From positions 62,001 through 126,000 of the forward strand of contig NZ_JAGSND010000006.1 of NCBI RefSeq assembly GCF_018128545.1: DNA of 64,000 nt, written 5' to 3'. The notes beneath the pieces were generated by a model that saw nothing but the letters and a program-made list of their open reading frames with translations, did no database searches and was not told where the DNA came from. Position 1 is the first letter of the stretch, and each line of letters begins with the position of its first letter. The position numbers and the translations under genes were made by a program. The stretch comes from Sinanaerobacter chloroacetimidivorans (GTDB taxonomy: Bacteria > Bacillota > Clostridia > Peptostreptococcales > Anaerovoracaceae). This document shows positions 25,658 to 33,168 of the stretch, one piece after another.

Positions 25658-26487
25658 CCTCGTTCCCGGCCTCCTGTTTTAATTAACGCAATTGCACAAC
25701 AAATGCCAAAAACGAATAAATTTACCGCCACAATGCTTGCCCCCGCCGGGGTATCAAAGGTATAAGATGCCAGGGTGCCAAAGAAGAAGCATACCACCGA
25801 AATAACGGAAGAGCTGATGATAACACCCTTAAAGCTCGTAAAAACACGCATGGAGGATAAAGCCGGAAAGATAATCAGGCTCGAGATAAGCAGCGCTCCC
25901 ATGATTCTCATGCCAACCACGATGGTTATCGCCGTAAGAAACGCAATGAGCATATTATAAAGCCCCGACCTGGTTCCCGTAGCTTTTGCAAACCCTTCAT
26001 CAAAGGTAACCGCAAATATTTTGTTGTAAAAAAAGATAAACAACACCAAAACCACAATAGACAAAACGATGCTGAGATAAACATCGCTCTTGCTCATTGC
26101 CAGAATGCTTCCAAAAAGGAAGTTGCATACATCCGTATTCAACCCTGTGGTTAAGGACGTGACGATTACGCCCAAAGCAATGGAGCTGCTGGAAATCAGA
26201 GCAATTGCAGCATCCCCTTTAATTTTGCTGTTTTCACTGATTCTAAGCAGTAAAAATGCAGCAAGCACCACCACCGGAACTGAAACCTGCAAAGGTGCAA
26301 GATTCATTGCCATGGCAACCGAAAGTGCTCCAAAACCCACATGTGACAGTCCGTCACCGATCATAGAGTATCGCTTTAATACCAGGCTGACGCCAAGCAA
26401 GGCAGAACAAAGAGCAACCAGCATCCCAACAATAAGTGCCCGAACAATAAAGCTATAGGAGAGCAGTTCCCGAATCAGATCAATCAT
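25654..26487 (-). CDS. znuB: Zinc ABC transporter permease
   Basis: Membrane channel of the high-affinity zinc importer, ABC-3 family. The 277-residue protein has about eight to nine helices and the characteristic GDGLSHVGFGAL loop near residue 45. The ATG at 26487 has GGAGG 8 bases upstream; a GTG three codons earlier abuts that site. It overlaps znuC by eight bases. Zinc rather than manganese is favoured because the operon opens with a Fur-type regulator and the binding protein has a long His/Glu loop. Confidence 0.9.
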   Translation of the reverse strand: MIDLIRELLSYSFIVRALIVGMLVALCSALLGVSLVLKRYSMIGDGLSHVGFGALSVAMAMNLAPLQVSVPVVVLAAFLLLRISENSKIKGDAAIALISSSSIALGVIVTSLTTGLNTDVCNFLFGSILAMSKSDVYLSIVLSIVVLVLFIFFYNKIFAVTFDEGFAKATGTRSGLYNMLIAFLTAITIVVGMRIMGALLISSLIIFPALSSMRVFTSFKGVIISSSVISVVCFFFGTLASYTFDTPAGASIVAVNLFVFGICCAIALIKTGGRERG

Positions 26488-27214
26488 GACGGCCACCTCC
26501 CACAGACGGGTTCTGTTTTTTTCTTAGGAAACGTACCCCGGGTGCAGAGTTTTTATAGTCGGCAGTAGTTCCGAAAAATTCCATTCCGCCATTGATATGT
26601 AGAATTTTATCCGCATGCTCAACCGCGGAATAGACATCGTGGGAAACCATAAGAACCGTAACACCCTTCTCTTTATTCAGTTTTTCTATCAATGCGTACA
26701 AGTCCGCGGTTGCAATGGGATCGAGCCCCGTCACAGGCTCGTCCAGAACAAGCAAAGTCTCAGCAGCGCAGAGTGCTCTTGCTAGCAATACCCTTTGCTG
26801 CTGTCCCCCCGACAATGCTTTATAAGACTTGTTTTTCAGCTCCTCAATTCCCAACTGTTCCATATTTTCAAGGGCTGTTTTCTTTTCCCTAACAGAATAA
26901 AATGGTTTCAGCCCTCTGCTGTTTAAGCAGCCTGACAGAACCACTTCAAACACAGATGCGGGAAAATCCCGCTGCACTATGGTCTGTTGAGGTAAATATC
27001 CTACTTTATTTTGTTTCACACCGTCGCCGAAGGCTATGACTCCCGATTTCAGAGGAAGCAAGCCCAGTATCCCTTTCATCAGTGTGGATTTTCCCGAACC
27101 GTTTTCCCCTACAATGCAGATATAATCTCCGGAGCGGACATCAAAGCTGATATCTTCAACCGCCAGCCTCCTGTCATACCCTATCGATACATTATTACAA
27201 CTGATCTGCGCCAT
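26480..27214 (-). CDS. znuC: Zinc ABC transporter ATPase
   Basis: Energises zinc import. The 244-residue protein has Walker A GENGSGKST (~37-45), Q-loop GYLPQQT, signature LSGGQQQRVLLARAL and Walker B LLVLDEPVTGLD, followed by the H-loop VSHD. All ABC motifs are intact. It abuts znuA (stop at 27215) and overlaps znuB, consistent with one operon. Confidence 0.93.
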   Translation of the reverse strand: MAQISCNNVSIGYDRRLAVEDISFDVRSGDYICIVGENGSGKSTLMKGILGLLPLKSGVIAFGDGVKQNKVGYLPQQTIVQRDFPASVFEVVLSGCLNSRGLKPFYSVREKKTALENMEQLGIEELKNKSYKALSGGQQQRVLLARALCAAETLLVLDEPVTGLDPIATADLYALIEKLNKEKGVTVLMVSHDVYSAVEHADKILHINGGMEFFGTTADYKNSAPGVRFLRKKQNPSVGGGRHD

Positions 27215-28216
27215 TTATTTCAACCCTTCCCTTAGATTATCTGCATTCTGCCTCATTAAGGATAAGTAGGTTGCCCCCTGCTTCATCTCTTCACGTGTGA
27301 CATTATGGCAGGAATGAAAAAGCAGCATCTCAGCTCCGGTTTCTTCACTGATTGATTTCGCAACTTTAGGTTCCGCAATCTCTGCATAGTAAATCACCGG
27401 GATTTTCTCTTCCTTGATCTCCTCTATCAAATGTGCCACCGTTTTAGCGCTGGGCTCCGTCTCTGTGGAACAGGAATCGAAAGCGGCTTCATAATCCAGG
27501 CCATACTCATGTGCAAAATAATATAGGGCAAACCTGCTGCCAAATATCAGTTCGTTTCTTTTTCCCTGTTTCACAATATCACGGAATTCCTTGTCCAGCT
27601 GATCCAATTCTCCGAGGTACTTTTCCGCATTGTCACTGTAGTATTCCGCATTATCCGGATCTATGCGGCAAATTGCATTCAAAATATTATTTACCATTGC
27701 TTTTGCAATCACAGGGCTGGTCCAGATGTGCGGATCATAAACATGTTCATGCTCATGTTCTTCCCCTTCTTCCTCGTCATTCTCTGCTAAGTCCTCATGC
27801 TCGTGTTCATGCTCTGCTTCAATGTCTTCTGTCTTGACGAGATCAATTCCCTCTGATACATCAACAACCACACTCTTGCTTTTATCCATACCCTGAATAA
27901 TTCTGTCCGACCACACTTCCATATACTTTCCGGTATAGAGAAACAAATCCGAATTGTTTATTGATATGATATCCGAAGGTGTCGGCTCAAAGGAATGGGC
28001 TTCCACTCCCGGCGGCATTAACAGAACAACATCGGCTTTATCTCCGACAATGGCCCTGGCAAAGTCATATTGAGGAAACAGCGTCGCCACAATATTGATT
28101 TTCGTGCTGTCTTTTCGGCTCACCTGCATTTCTTCCGGGTCCGAGCCGCACCCGATCAGCAAAAGACTTAAGATTACAGCTAGGGCCGCAACCCTCATGA
28201 TTCCTTTTCTATTCAT
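27215..28216 (-). CDS. znuA: Zinc-binding lipoprotein of the ABC importer
   Basis: Cluster-A1 substrate-binding protein of 333 residues. Lipobox LLIGC near residue 22. The metal ligands are visible as His in GVEAHSFEPTP, His in DPHIWTSP after the His/Glu/Asp-rich loop (HEHEHEDL...GEEHEHEH, ~115-150), and His in LLFHSCHNVT near 290. The His-rich loop is typical of ZnuA rather than Mn-specific relatives. The start at 28216 has AAGGGGG upstream; an ATG 13 codons earlier has none. Confidence 0.93.
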   Translation of the reverse strand: MNRKGIMRVAALAVILSLLLIGCGSDPEEMQVSRKDSTKINIVATLFPQYDFARAIVGDKADVVLLMPPGVEAHSFEPTPSDIISINNSDLFLYTGKYMEVWSDRIIQGMDKSKSVVVDVSEGIDLVKTEDIEAEHEHEHEDLAENDEEEGEEHEHEHVYDPHIWTSPVIAKAMVNNILNAICRIDPDNAEYYSDNAEKYLGELDQLDKEFRDIVKQGKRNELIFGSRFALYYFAHEYGLDYEAAFDSCSTETEPSAKTVAHLIEEIKEEKIPVIYYAEIAEPKVAKSISEETGAEMLLFHSCHNVTREEMKQGATYLSLMRQNADNLREGLK

Positions 28217-28227
28217 AAAATCCCCCT

Positions 28228-28644
28228 TTAGTTTTTCTCTGAGCATCCTTTGCATTTTCCATAAAGAACCGTTTTGGATTGATCAATATGAAAATTGTGA
28301 TTTGATAAAACATGGGCATACATTTGATCAAGATATCTGCATTCCAGGTGGATCAGTTCACCGCAATCCACACATTTCAAATGAAAATGCTCATGACATT
28401 GATTCAGAGTATCTATGTATTGATAACAGGCACCGGCTCCTTCTTCAATAAAATACTTCCGTACCGTCCCCTGGGAAACCAGCTTGTCCAAATATCGATA
28501 AACCGTGGTTTTACCCACCGCATCTTTTTCCTTCCTCAAAGAAAAAATAATCTCATCTACCGTAACATGCTTATCTTTATTCTGGATTAAACAGTTTAAT
28601 ATCAAATCCTTTTGTTTTGTTTTATAAGTGGTTGCAGCACTCAT
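28228..28644 (-). CDS. zur: Fur-family metalloregulator, probable Zur
   Basis: A 138-residue repressor with the Fur winged-helix (TVDEIIFSLRKEKDAVGKTTVYRYLDKLVSQG) and a dimerisation domain with the metal motif CHEHFHLKCVDCGELIHLECRYL and a second CKGC pair, forming the structural zinc site. AAGGAGG lies 9 bases before ATG 28644; an ATG 17 codons earlier would place the coding region over the palindromic operator. As first gene of the znuACB operon it is most likely the zinc sensor controlling it. Confidence 0.88.
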   Translation of the reverse strand: MSAATTYKTKQKDLILNCLIQNKDKHVTVDEIIFSLRKEKDAVGKTTVYRYLDKLVSQGTVRKYFIEEGAGACYQYIDTLNQCHEHFHLKCVDCGELIHLECRYLDQMYAHVLSNHNFHIDQSKTVLYGKCKGCSEKN

Positions 28645-28669
28645 TACCGGGTTCCTCCTTGCTTCATCC

Positions 28670-28698
28670 AATATGAAATTGATTTTCAATTTCATATT
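28670..28698 (-). promoter_or_regulatory. Probable Zur operator
   Basis: A perfect 13-bp inverted repeat, AATATGAAATTGA-TTT-TCAATTTCATATT, lies 26 bases upstream of the zur ATG. Its length, AT-rich symmetry and position match a Fur-family box autoregulating the zinc operon. Confidence 0.75.
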
Positions 28699-28770
28699 AT
28701 ATTCCTATTCTGCACCAAGTCAAGGAAAAATATTCAAAATAAAAAAAGACTTTTTAGGGCTTACTGAACA

Positions 28771-28935
28771 ATTCAGAAAAGGCATATTAACGATTCCAGT
28801 CATTTCTGAATTCATTAAGTGCAAGGTTTTTCCATATATCGGGCAAAAAACCTTGCTCTTAATGCGAAGGTGATCGATTACATCCGGTCTGAACAAATTT
28901 TTTAATTTCCGGTTTGTTCAGCAGCGCCTATTTAT
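28771..28935 (+). repeat. Cluster of hairpins sharing sequence with the 54.2-kb element
   Basis: This part of the 440-base gap between zur and the DtxR gene holds three inverted repeats: ATTCAGAAA / TTTCTGAAT (28771-28811); TTAAGTGCAAGGTTTTT pairing with its complement around 28846-28862 with one mismatch; and CTGAACAAA / TTTGTTCAG (~28888-28920). The last, with the preceding GATTACATCCGG, matches the reverse complement of the cloverleaf element at 54152-54282 over about 50 bases. It is probably a diverged relative of that element. Confidence 0.6.
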
Positions 28936-29014
28936 GATTTTACCCTTTTTCCACCCGATCTACACAAAAACAACACAAAGCTGCTCTACAATAAAACCAT
29001 AGCAGGAGATACTC

Positions 29015-29038
29015 ATGCGAGCACTTTCCTTCTTTTAA
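29015..29038 (+). CDS. Possible 7-codon leader peptide
   Basis: CAGGAG lies 7 bases before an ATG encoding MRALSFF and a stop. The frame is followed after 16 bases by the strong hairpin at 29055-29088. A leader-peptide/attenuator arrangement is conceivable, but no downstream plus-strand gene exists nearer than feoA, so this may be chance. Confidence 0.2.
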   Translation: MRALSFF

Positions 29039-29054
29039 TAGATACACACTTTAT

Positions 29055-29088
29055 AAAAGCCCCCAGGTTGAATTGCCTGGGGGCTTTT
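29055..29088. terminator. Strong terminator after the DtxR-type gene
   Basis: A 13-bp perfect stem (AAAAGCCCCCAGG / CCTGGGGGCTTTT) with an 8-base loop lies between the DtxR stop and the gap region. U-tracts exist on both sides of the hairpin. Confidence 0.8.
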
Positions 29089-29137
29089 ATTTCACATATC
29101 CGATACTGTGTGTAAATATAAAATTTTTCTTATCGAC

Positions 29138-29515
29138 TTACTCTCCAGGGTGCTCTTCCACCCATGCTTTAATTTTTTTAAAGGATTCCTGGCTTATTAC
29201 ATGTTCTATCCTGCAGGCGTCCATAGCCGCCGTTTCCTCATCGATGGCCAGGGCGTTCACCAAATACTTTGCAATCAGCCGGTGGCGTTCATAAACTTCG
29301 GCTGCCTTCTGTTGGCCGGACTCTGTCAAATGGATGCTGCCGCCCTCTTCTACCGTTATGAGCCCTGCCTTTTTCAAAATGCCCATTGCCCTGCTGATGC
29401 TGGCTTTCGTATAATCAAGCTCATTTGCGATATCAATGGAACGTACCGAACCGTTCTTATTTTGCAGTATTAAGATCGTTTCCAGATAGTTTTCGCCGGA
29501 TTCCTGAATTCTCAT
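29138..29515 (-). CDS. DtxR/MntR-family iron or manganese regulator
   Basis: A 125-residue metal-dependent repressor. The N-terminal winged helix has SVRSIDIANELDYTKASISRAMGILKKAGLI (~22-52). The C-terminal helical dimerisation domain contains family ligand positions (ERHRLIAKYLV, ACRIEHVIS). The length fits the short MntR-like class without an SH3 domain. It is divergent from feoAAB, whose promoter carries a GGTTAGC-AAAA-GCTAACC dyad, so it is the likely iron regulator of Feo. Confidence 0.88.
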   Translation of the reverse strand: MRIQESGENYLETILILQNKNGSVRSIDIANELDYTKASISRAMGILKKAGLITVEEGGSIHLTESGQQKAAEVYERHRLIAKYLVNALAIDEETAAMDACRIEHVISQESFKKIKAWVEEHPGE

Positions 29516-29610
29516 ATCTTACCCCCAAAAAAATCTACAATTTTCTATATATTAACATAAAATAAATTCTTTTTCAAATTTCAAGAAAAAGAAAAATATT
29601 AGAATTTCTA

Positions 29611-29666
29611 TTGACAAAAACGAGTTAGCAGTAGTAAACTGTAACTGAGGTTAGCAAAAGCTAACC
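29611..29666 (+). promoter_or_regulatory. feo promoter and operator
   Basis: TTGACA (29611-29616), 18-base spacer, TAAACT (29635-29640), then the perfect dyad GGTTAGC-AAAA-GCTAACC (29649-29666) over the transcription start region. The dyad shares GTTAG and CTAAC half-sites with known DtxR/IdeR boxes, though with wider spacing. Repression by the adjacent DtxR-type protein with bound iron is expected. Confidence 0.7.
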
Positions 29667-29707
29667 AATTATCTGTTACCAAAATGAAAGTTAAGGAGGT
29701 TGTTATT

Positions 29708-29917
29708 ATGCCATTGTCATTAATGAAAGCGGGCGAAAAAAATACGATCAAGAGAATTACCGGCCAGGATGAAACCAAACGATTTTTGGAAAGCCTGGGC
29801 TTTGTTGTAGGCAGTTCTGTAACCGTAGTTTCAGAAATTGGCGGTAATATGATTCTTAACATTAAAGATACACGTGTTGCCCTGGATAAAAACATGGCAC
29901 GCAGAATTGTTGTTTAG
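29708..29917 (+). CDS. feoA: FeoA domain protein (first copy)
   Basis: A 69-residue SH3-like FeoA protein that assists the ferrous iron transporter FeoB. It has the FeoA pattern of a glycine-rich N-terminal strand, RFLESLGFVVGSSVTVVSE, and a final DTRVALDKNMARRIVV. AAGGAGG precedes ATG 29708, 8 codons after another ATG that lies before that site. First gene of the feo operon. Confidence 0.88.
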   Translation: MPLSLMKAGEKNTIKRITGQDETKRFLESLGFVVGSSVTVVSEIGGNMILNIKDTRVALDKNMARRIVV

Positions 29918-29964
29918 TTTTATTATTTATTTCATTTTATATTGAAAAACAGGAGGATCACAAA

Positions 29965-30186
29965 ATGAAAACATTGAAGAGTACTCCTCTCGGCGAAACA
30001 GTTACCGTGGTAAAACTTGACGGTGAGGGCGCAGTCAAAAGAAGAATTATGGACATGGGCATCACCAAAGGTGTAAAGGTTTTTGTTAAGAAAGTGGCTC
30101 CTCTGGGAGACCCCATTGAAGTTACCGTCAGAGGCTATGAATTATCTCTCAGAAAATCAGATGCGGAAAAGATTTTAGTTGAGTAA
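29965..30186 (+). CDS. feoA: FeoA domain protein (second copy)
   Basis: A 73-residue FeoA protein, more canonical than the first copy: GETVTVVKLDGEGAVKRRIMDMGITKGVKVFVKKVAPLGDPIEVTVRGYELSLRKSDAEKILVE. AGGAGG precedes the ATG. Tandem feoA genes before feoB are common in clostridia; the two copies are divergent in sequence and may have distinct contacts with FeoB. Confidence 0.92.
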   Translation: MKTLKSTPLGETVTVVKLDGEGAVKRRIMDMGITKGVKVFVKKVAPLGDPIEVTVRGYELSLRKSDAEKILVE

Positions 30187-30236
30187 GCGATGAACGACGC
30201 AGAACCTATGGAAGTTCTGTATATTTTATGTCGGCA

Positions 30237-30254
30237 TGTTAGTCTATTCTAACA
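30237..30254 (+). promoter_or_regulatory. GTTAG-N6-CTAAC dyad before feoB
   Basis: TGTTAG-TCTATT-CTAACA lies 37 bases upstream of feoB and repeats the half-sites of the feo operator. It may be an internal operator. An extra hairpin (AGAAC / GTTCT, ~30201-30217) precedes it. Confidence 0.5.
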
Positions 30255-30290
30255 ATTCCGCTGCAAGCTTATAGAAGAAAGGAAAAGATC

Positions 30291-32312
30291 ATGGGTATTA
30301 CAATTGCACTTGCCGGAAATCCCAACAGTGGTAAGACAACAATGTTTAATGAGCTTACCGGCAGCTCTCAATATGTAGGTAACTGGCCCGGCGTTACCGT
30401 GGAAAAAAAAGAAGGAAAACTGAAAAAGCATAAGGATGTTACCATTATGGATTTACCGGGAATCTATTCCCTTTCCCCTTATACTTTGGAGGAAGTCATA
30501 ACTAGAGATTATCTAATAAAGGAAAAACCGGATGTCATCATAAACATTGTTGACAGTTCTAATATTGAAAGAAATCTGTATCTGACCATGCAATTAAAGA
30601 TGGTAGGAATACCGGTAATCATCGCACTGAACATGCACGATGTAGTTGAGAAAAGAGGAGATAAGATTGATCTCGCCAAGCTGTCTTCAGAGCTTGGCTG
30701 CGAAGTAATCCCTACCTCAGCGGTGAAGGGTACAGGCTTAAAGGAACTGATCGCTAAAGCCATACAGATCGGCAATTTCAAAACAAAATCTGAAGTAGAT
30801 CCTCTGTTTCTGAAGGAGGCCTTCGGTGAATTGGATGACGACCAGGAAGAGGAAGCAGTAAGCAAACGCTATGATTATATTCAGGAGCTGGTTGCTAAAA
30901 CGGTAAAGAAGAAACATGGTGTTCAGGAGGATACCGGTTCTGATAAAATCGATAAAATCGTTACCAACAGATGGCTGGCACTGCCAATCTTCTTCGTCAG
31001 CATGTGGATCATTTACTACATATCCATTGTAACCGTCGGCGATATGTCTATCGGATGGGTGGAAAGTCTCTTCGGTTGGATTCAGGGCGGTGCCGAGACC
31101 TTGCTGGTGAGCCTGGGAGCAGCTGATTGGACGATGGATCTGGTTCTCAATGGGATAATCGGCAGCCTGGGAGCGATCTTCACCTTCGTGCCTCAGCTTA
31201 TGATTTTGTTCTTCTTCCTGTCCTTGCTGGAGGACAGCGGTTATATGGCTCGTGTAGCCTTTATCATGGACCGGATCTTCCGCAGATTCGGATTATCCGG
31301 CAAGTCCTTCATCCCTATGCTCATCGGAACCGGATGTTCGATTCCCGGGGTAATGGCCAGCCGTACCATCGAGATCGAAAGAGACAGAAGAATGACCATT
31401 ATGCTGACACCTTTTATACCTTGCGGAGCAAAGCTACCGGTATTTGCCATGTTCATTGCCATGATGTTCAGGGAGCAGACCTGGGTTGGACCTTCCATCT
31501 ATCTCATCGGAATTACAGGAGTGATTCTATCCGGCATCATATTGAAGAAATTCAAGCTCTTTGCGGGCGATCCTGCGCCGTTTGTAATGGAATTGCCTAC
31601 TTATAAGATTCCGAAGTTAAAGGGCGTTACCATTCATATGTGGGAAAAAGCGAAATCCTTTATCAAAAAGGCCGGAACGATTTTATTTGCAGCCTGTGCG
31701 ATTATATGGTTCCTGCAGAATTTCAGCTTCACAGGCTACGTAGGGCCGGAAGCTATCGAAAATAGTATTCTTGCACAGATTGGAAACGCAATAAGATGGG
31801 TATTTATTCCTTTAGGATTCGGAGATACCTGGGCAGCACCGGTTGCCGCCATTACAGGCCTTGTTGCAAAAGAAGTTGTGGTTGCCACTTTTGCATCGGT
31901 GGGTACAATTATTCCCATCATGTTCAGCCAGGTTACAGCCTTTGCCTTCATGATGTTCATCTTGTTCTCTGCACCTTGTGCCGCCGCTATCGGTGCAATG
32001 AAAGCCGAGTACGGCAGTTGGAAATGGACCTTATTTGCAGTAGGTTATCAGACCGGGGTAGCATATGTCGTTGCATTGCTGATTAATGTGATTGGAAACA
32101 TCATCTTTAAAGGAACTTCTTATGTTACGAAAACCGCTCTTGATATCAGTCTTATGGAGAAGGCGGCAGAGAGCGATGTAGTAAACGGCAATATCGTCTT
32201 TATCATCTTCGGAGTGCTTCTTGTGATCGGACTGGTTATCACAATAGGAAACAAGATCAGAAGCTCAAAAGATTATATGGAAATTTCAGAAGTATCAACT
32301 GAAAAGAATTAA
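30291..32312 (+). CDS. feoB: Ferrous iron transporter B
   Basis: Fe(II) importer of 673 residues. The N-terminal GTPase domain has G1 GNPNSGKTT (10-18), G3 DLPGIYS (~55), G4 NMHD (~119) and a helical spacer to ~215. The membrane part begins near 225 and includes the Gate motifs with GTGCSIPGVMASRTI (~345) and PCGAKLPVF (~385), then further helices to ~660. The length is typical for the short clostridial type. It is followed by a small Cys-rich partner. Confidence 0.97.
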   Translation: MGITIALAGNPNSGKTTMFNELTGSSQYVGNWPGVTVEKKEGKLKKHKDVTIMDLPGIYSLSPYTLEEVITRDYLIKEKPDVIINIVDSSNIERNLYLTMQLKMVGIPVIIALNMHDVVEKRGDKIDLAKLSSELGCEVIPTSAVKGTGLKELIAKAIQIGNFKTKSEVDPLFLKEAFGELDDDQEEEAVSKRYDYIQELVAKTVKKKHGVQEDTGSDKIDKIVTNRWLALPIFFVSMWIIYYISIVTVGDMSIGWVESLFGWIQGGAETLLVSLGAADWTMDLVLNGIIGSLGAIFTFVPQLMILFFFLSLLEDSGYMARVAFIMDRIFRRFGLSGKSFIPMLIGTGCSIPGVMASRTIEIERDRRMTIMLTPFIPCGAKLPVFAMFIAMMFREQTWVGPSIYLIGITGVILSGIILKKFKLFAGDPAPFVMELPTYKIPKLKGVTIHMWEKAKSFIKKAGTILFAACAIIWFLQNFSFTGYVGPEAIENSILAQIGNAIRWVFIPLGFGDTWAAPVAAITGLVAKEVVVATFASVGTIIPIMFSQVTAFAFMMFILFSAPCAAAIGAMKAEYGSWKWTLFAVGYQTGVAYVVALLINVIGNIIFKGTSYVTKTALDISLMEKAAESDVVNGNIVFIIFGVLLVIGLVITIGNKIRSSKDYMEISEVSTEKN

Positions 32313-32342
32313 ATAAAATAAAGTGAATAGGAGGGCAGCTTT

Positions 32343-32525
32343 ATGGTAGATTTTATTATCGGTGGATTAGTCTTGATCGCAGTTATTTTTGCGGTCCGAC
32401 AGGTTATTAAGAACCAGAAGAACGGAGGCTGCGCGGGCGGTTGTTCCGGTTGTTCACAAGGAAGCTCATGCCGTGTGTATGAGGATTTGGAAAAGGAAAT
32501 TCAGGAAAAGAACAAGGGAAAATAA
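32343..32525 (+). CDS. FeoB-associated Cys-rich membrane protein
   Basis: A 60-residue partner of FeoB with one N-terminal TM helix (FIIGGLVLIAVIFAVRQVI) followed by a Cys-rich tail, GGCAGGCSGCSQGSSCRVYED. Small proteins of this layout replace FeoC at the end of Firmicutes feo operons; a precise role is unproven. AGGAGG precedes the ATG. Confidence 0.9.
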   Translation: MVDFIIGGLVLIAVIFAVRQVIKNQKNGGCAGGCSGCSQGSSCRVYEDLEKEIQEKNKGK

Positions 32526-32565
32526 ATTATACTTAGAAACTCCTTATACACATTCAGCTATAAAG

Positions 32566-32600
32566 CAGCCGGAAATGCATCGTCATTTCCGGCTGTTTAC
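32566..32600 (+). terminator. Terminator of the feo operon
   Basis: CAGCCGGAAATG / CATTTCCGGCTG form a 12-bp stem with a 6-base loop, followed by TTTACC. It lies between convergent feo and ybaK. Confidence 0.8.
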
Positions 32601-32656
32601 CTTGTTTTATCATTATTTTTGTTTTTAACTTATGCTTCTTTGTTTCCAGCTGTTTT

Positions 32657-33148
32657 TTAAGACTCTCCGATACTGACAGTAATGTCTGCAAGGCTGCCGT
32701 TTACCATTCTCAAGAGATCCGGCACAGATAACTCCATTTGCAGGCCTACTTTGCCGCCACTGACAACAATGGCATCCAAATCCTGAGCGCTTTTATCTAT
32801 TACAGTTGGGAACAGCTTTTTCATTCCCACCGGTGAACAGCCTCCCTTGATATACCCTGTTATTTTCGTGATGTCCTTTGCCGGAATCATTTCTATCTTC
32901 TTCTCTCCAAAATGTTTTGCGGCAGCTTTCAAATTCAATTCTTTTTCTACGGGGATAACACAAACATAATTTTCTTTCCCCGATCCCTGGGTGACCAGGG
33001 TTTTGAATACCCTTTTCGGATCCATCCCTGTGGCTTTTGCAACAGAGACTCCGTCTAGAAACCCGTCCGGTGCATCGTATTCATAAACTCTATAAATTAT
33101 TTTCTTTGCATCTAGCAATCTTACCGCATTGGTTTTCACACTGGACAT
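32657..33148 (-). CDS. ybaK: Cys-tRNA(Pro)/Cys-tRNA(Cys) deacylase YbaK
   Basis: Trans-editing enzyme that hydrolyses mischarged Cys-tRNA(Pro). The 163-residue length and family landmarks fit: N-terminal KTNAVRLLDAKKIIY, the conserved Lys in KTLVTQG, and the GYIKGGCSPVGMKK loop. AAGGAGG precedes the ATG, 20 bases downstream of the lipoprotein stop, so co-transcription is possible without implying shared function. Confidence 0.92.
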   Translation of the reverse strand: MSSVKTNAVRLLDAKKIIYRVYEYDAPDGFLDGVSVAKATGMDPKRVFKTLVTQGSGKENYVCVIPVEKELNLKAAAKHFGEKKIEMIPAKDITKITGYIKGGCSPVGMKKLFPTVIDKSAQDLDAIVVSGGKVGLQMELSVPDLLRMVNGSLADITVSIGES

Positions 33149-33168
33149 TTTGTCCTCCTTGTCTTCTA

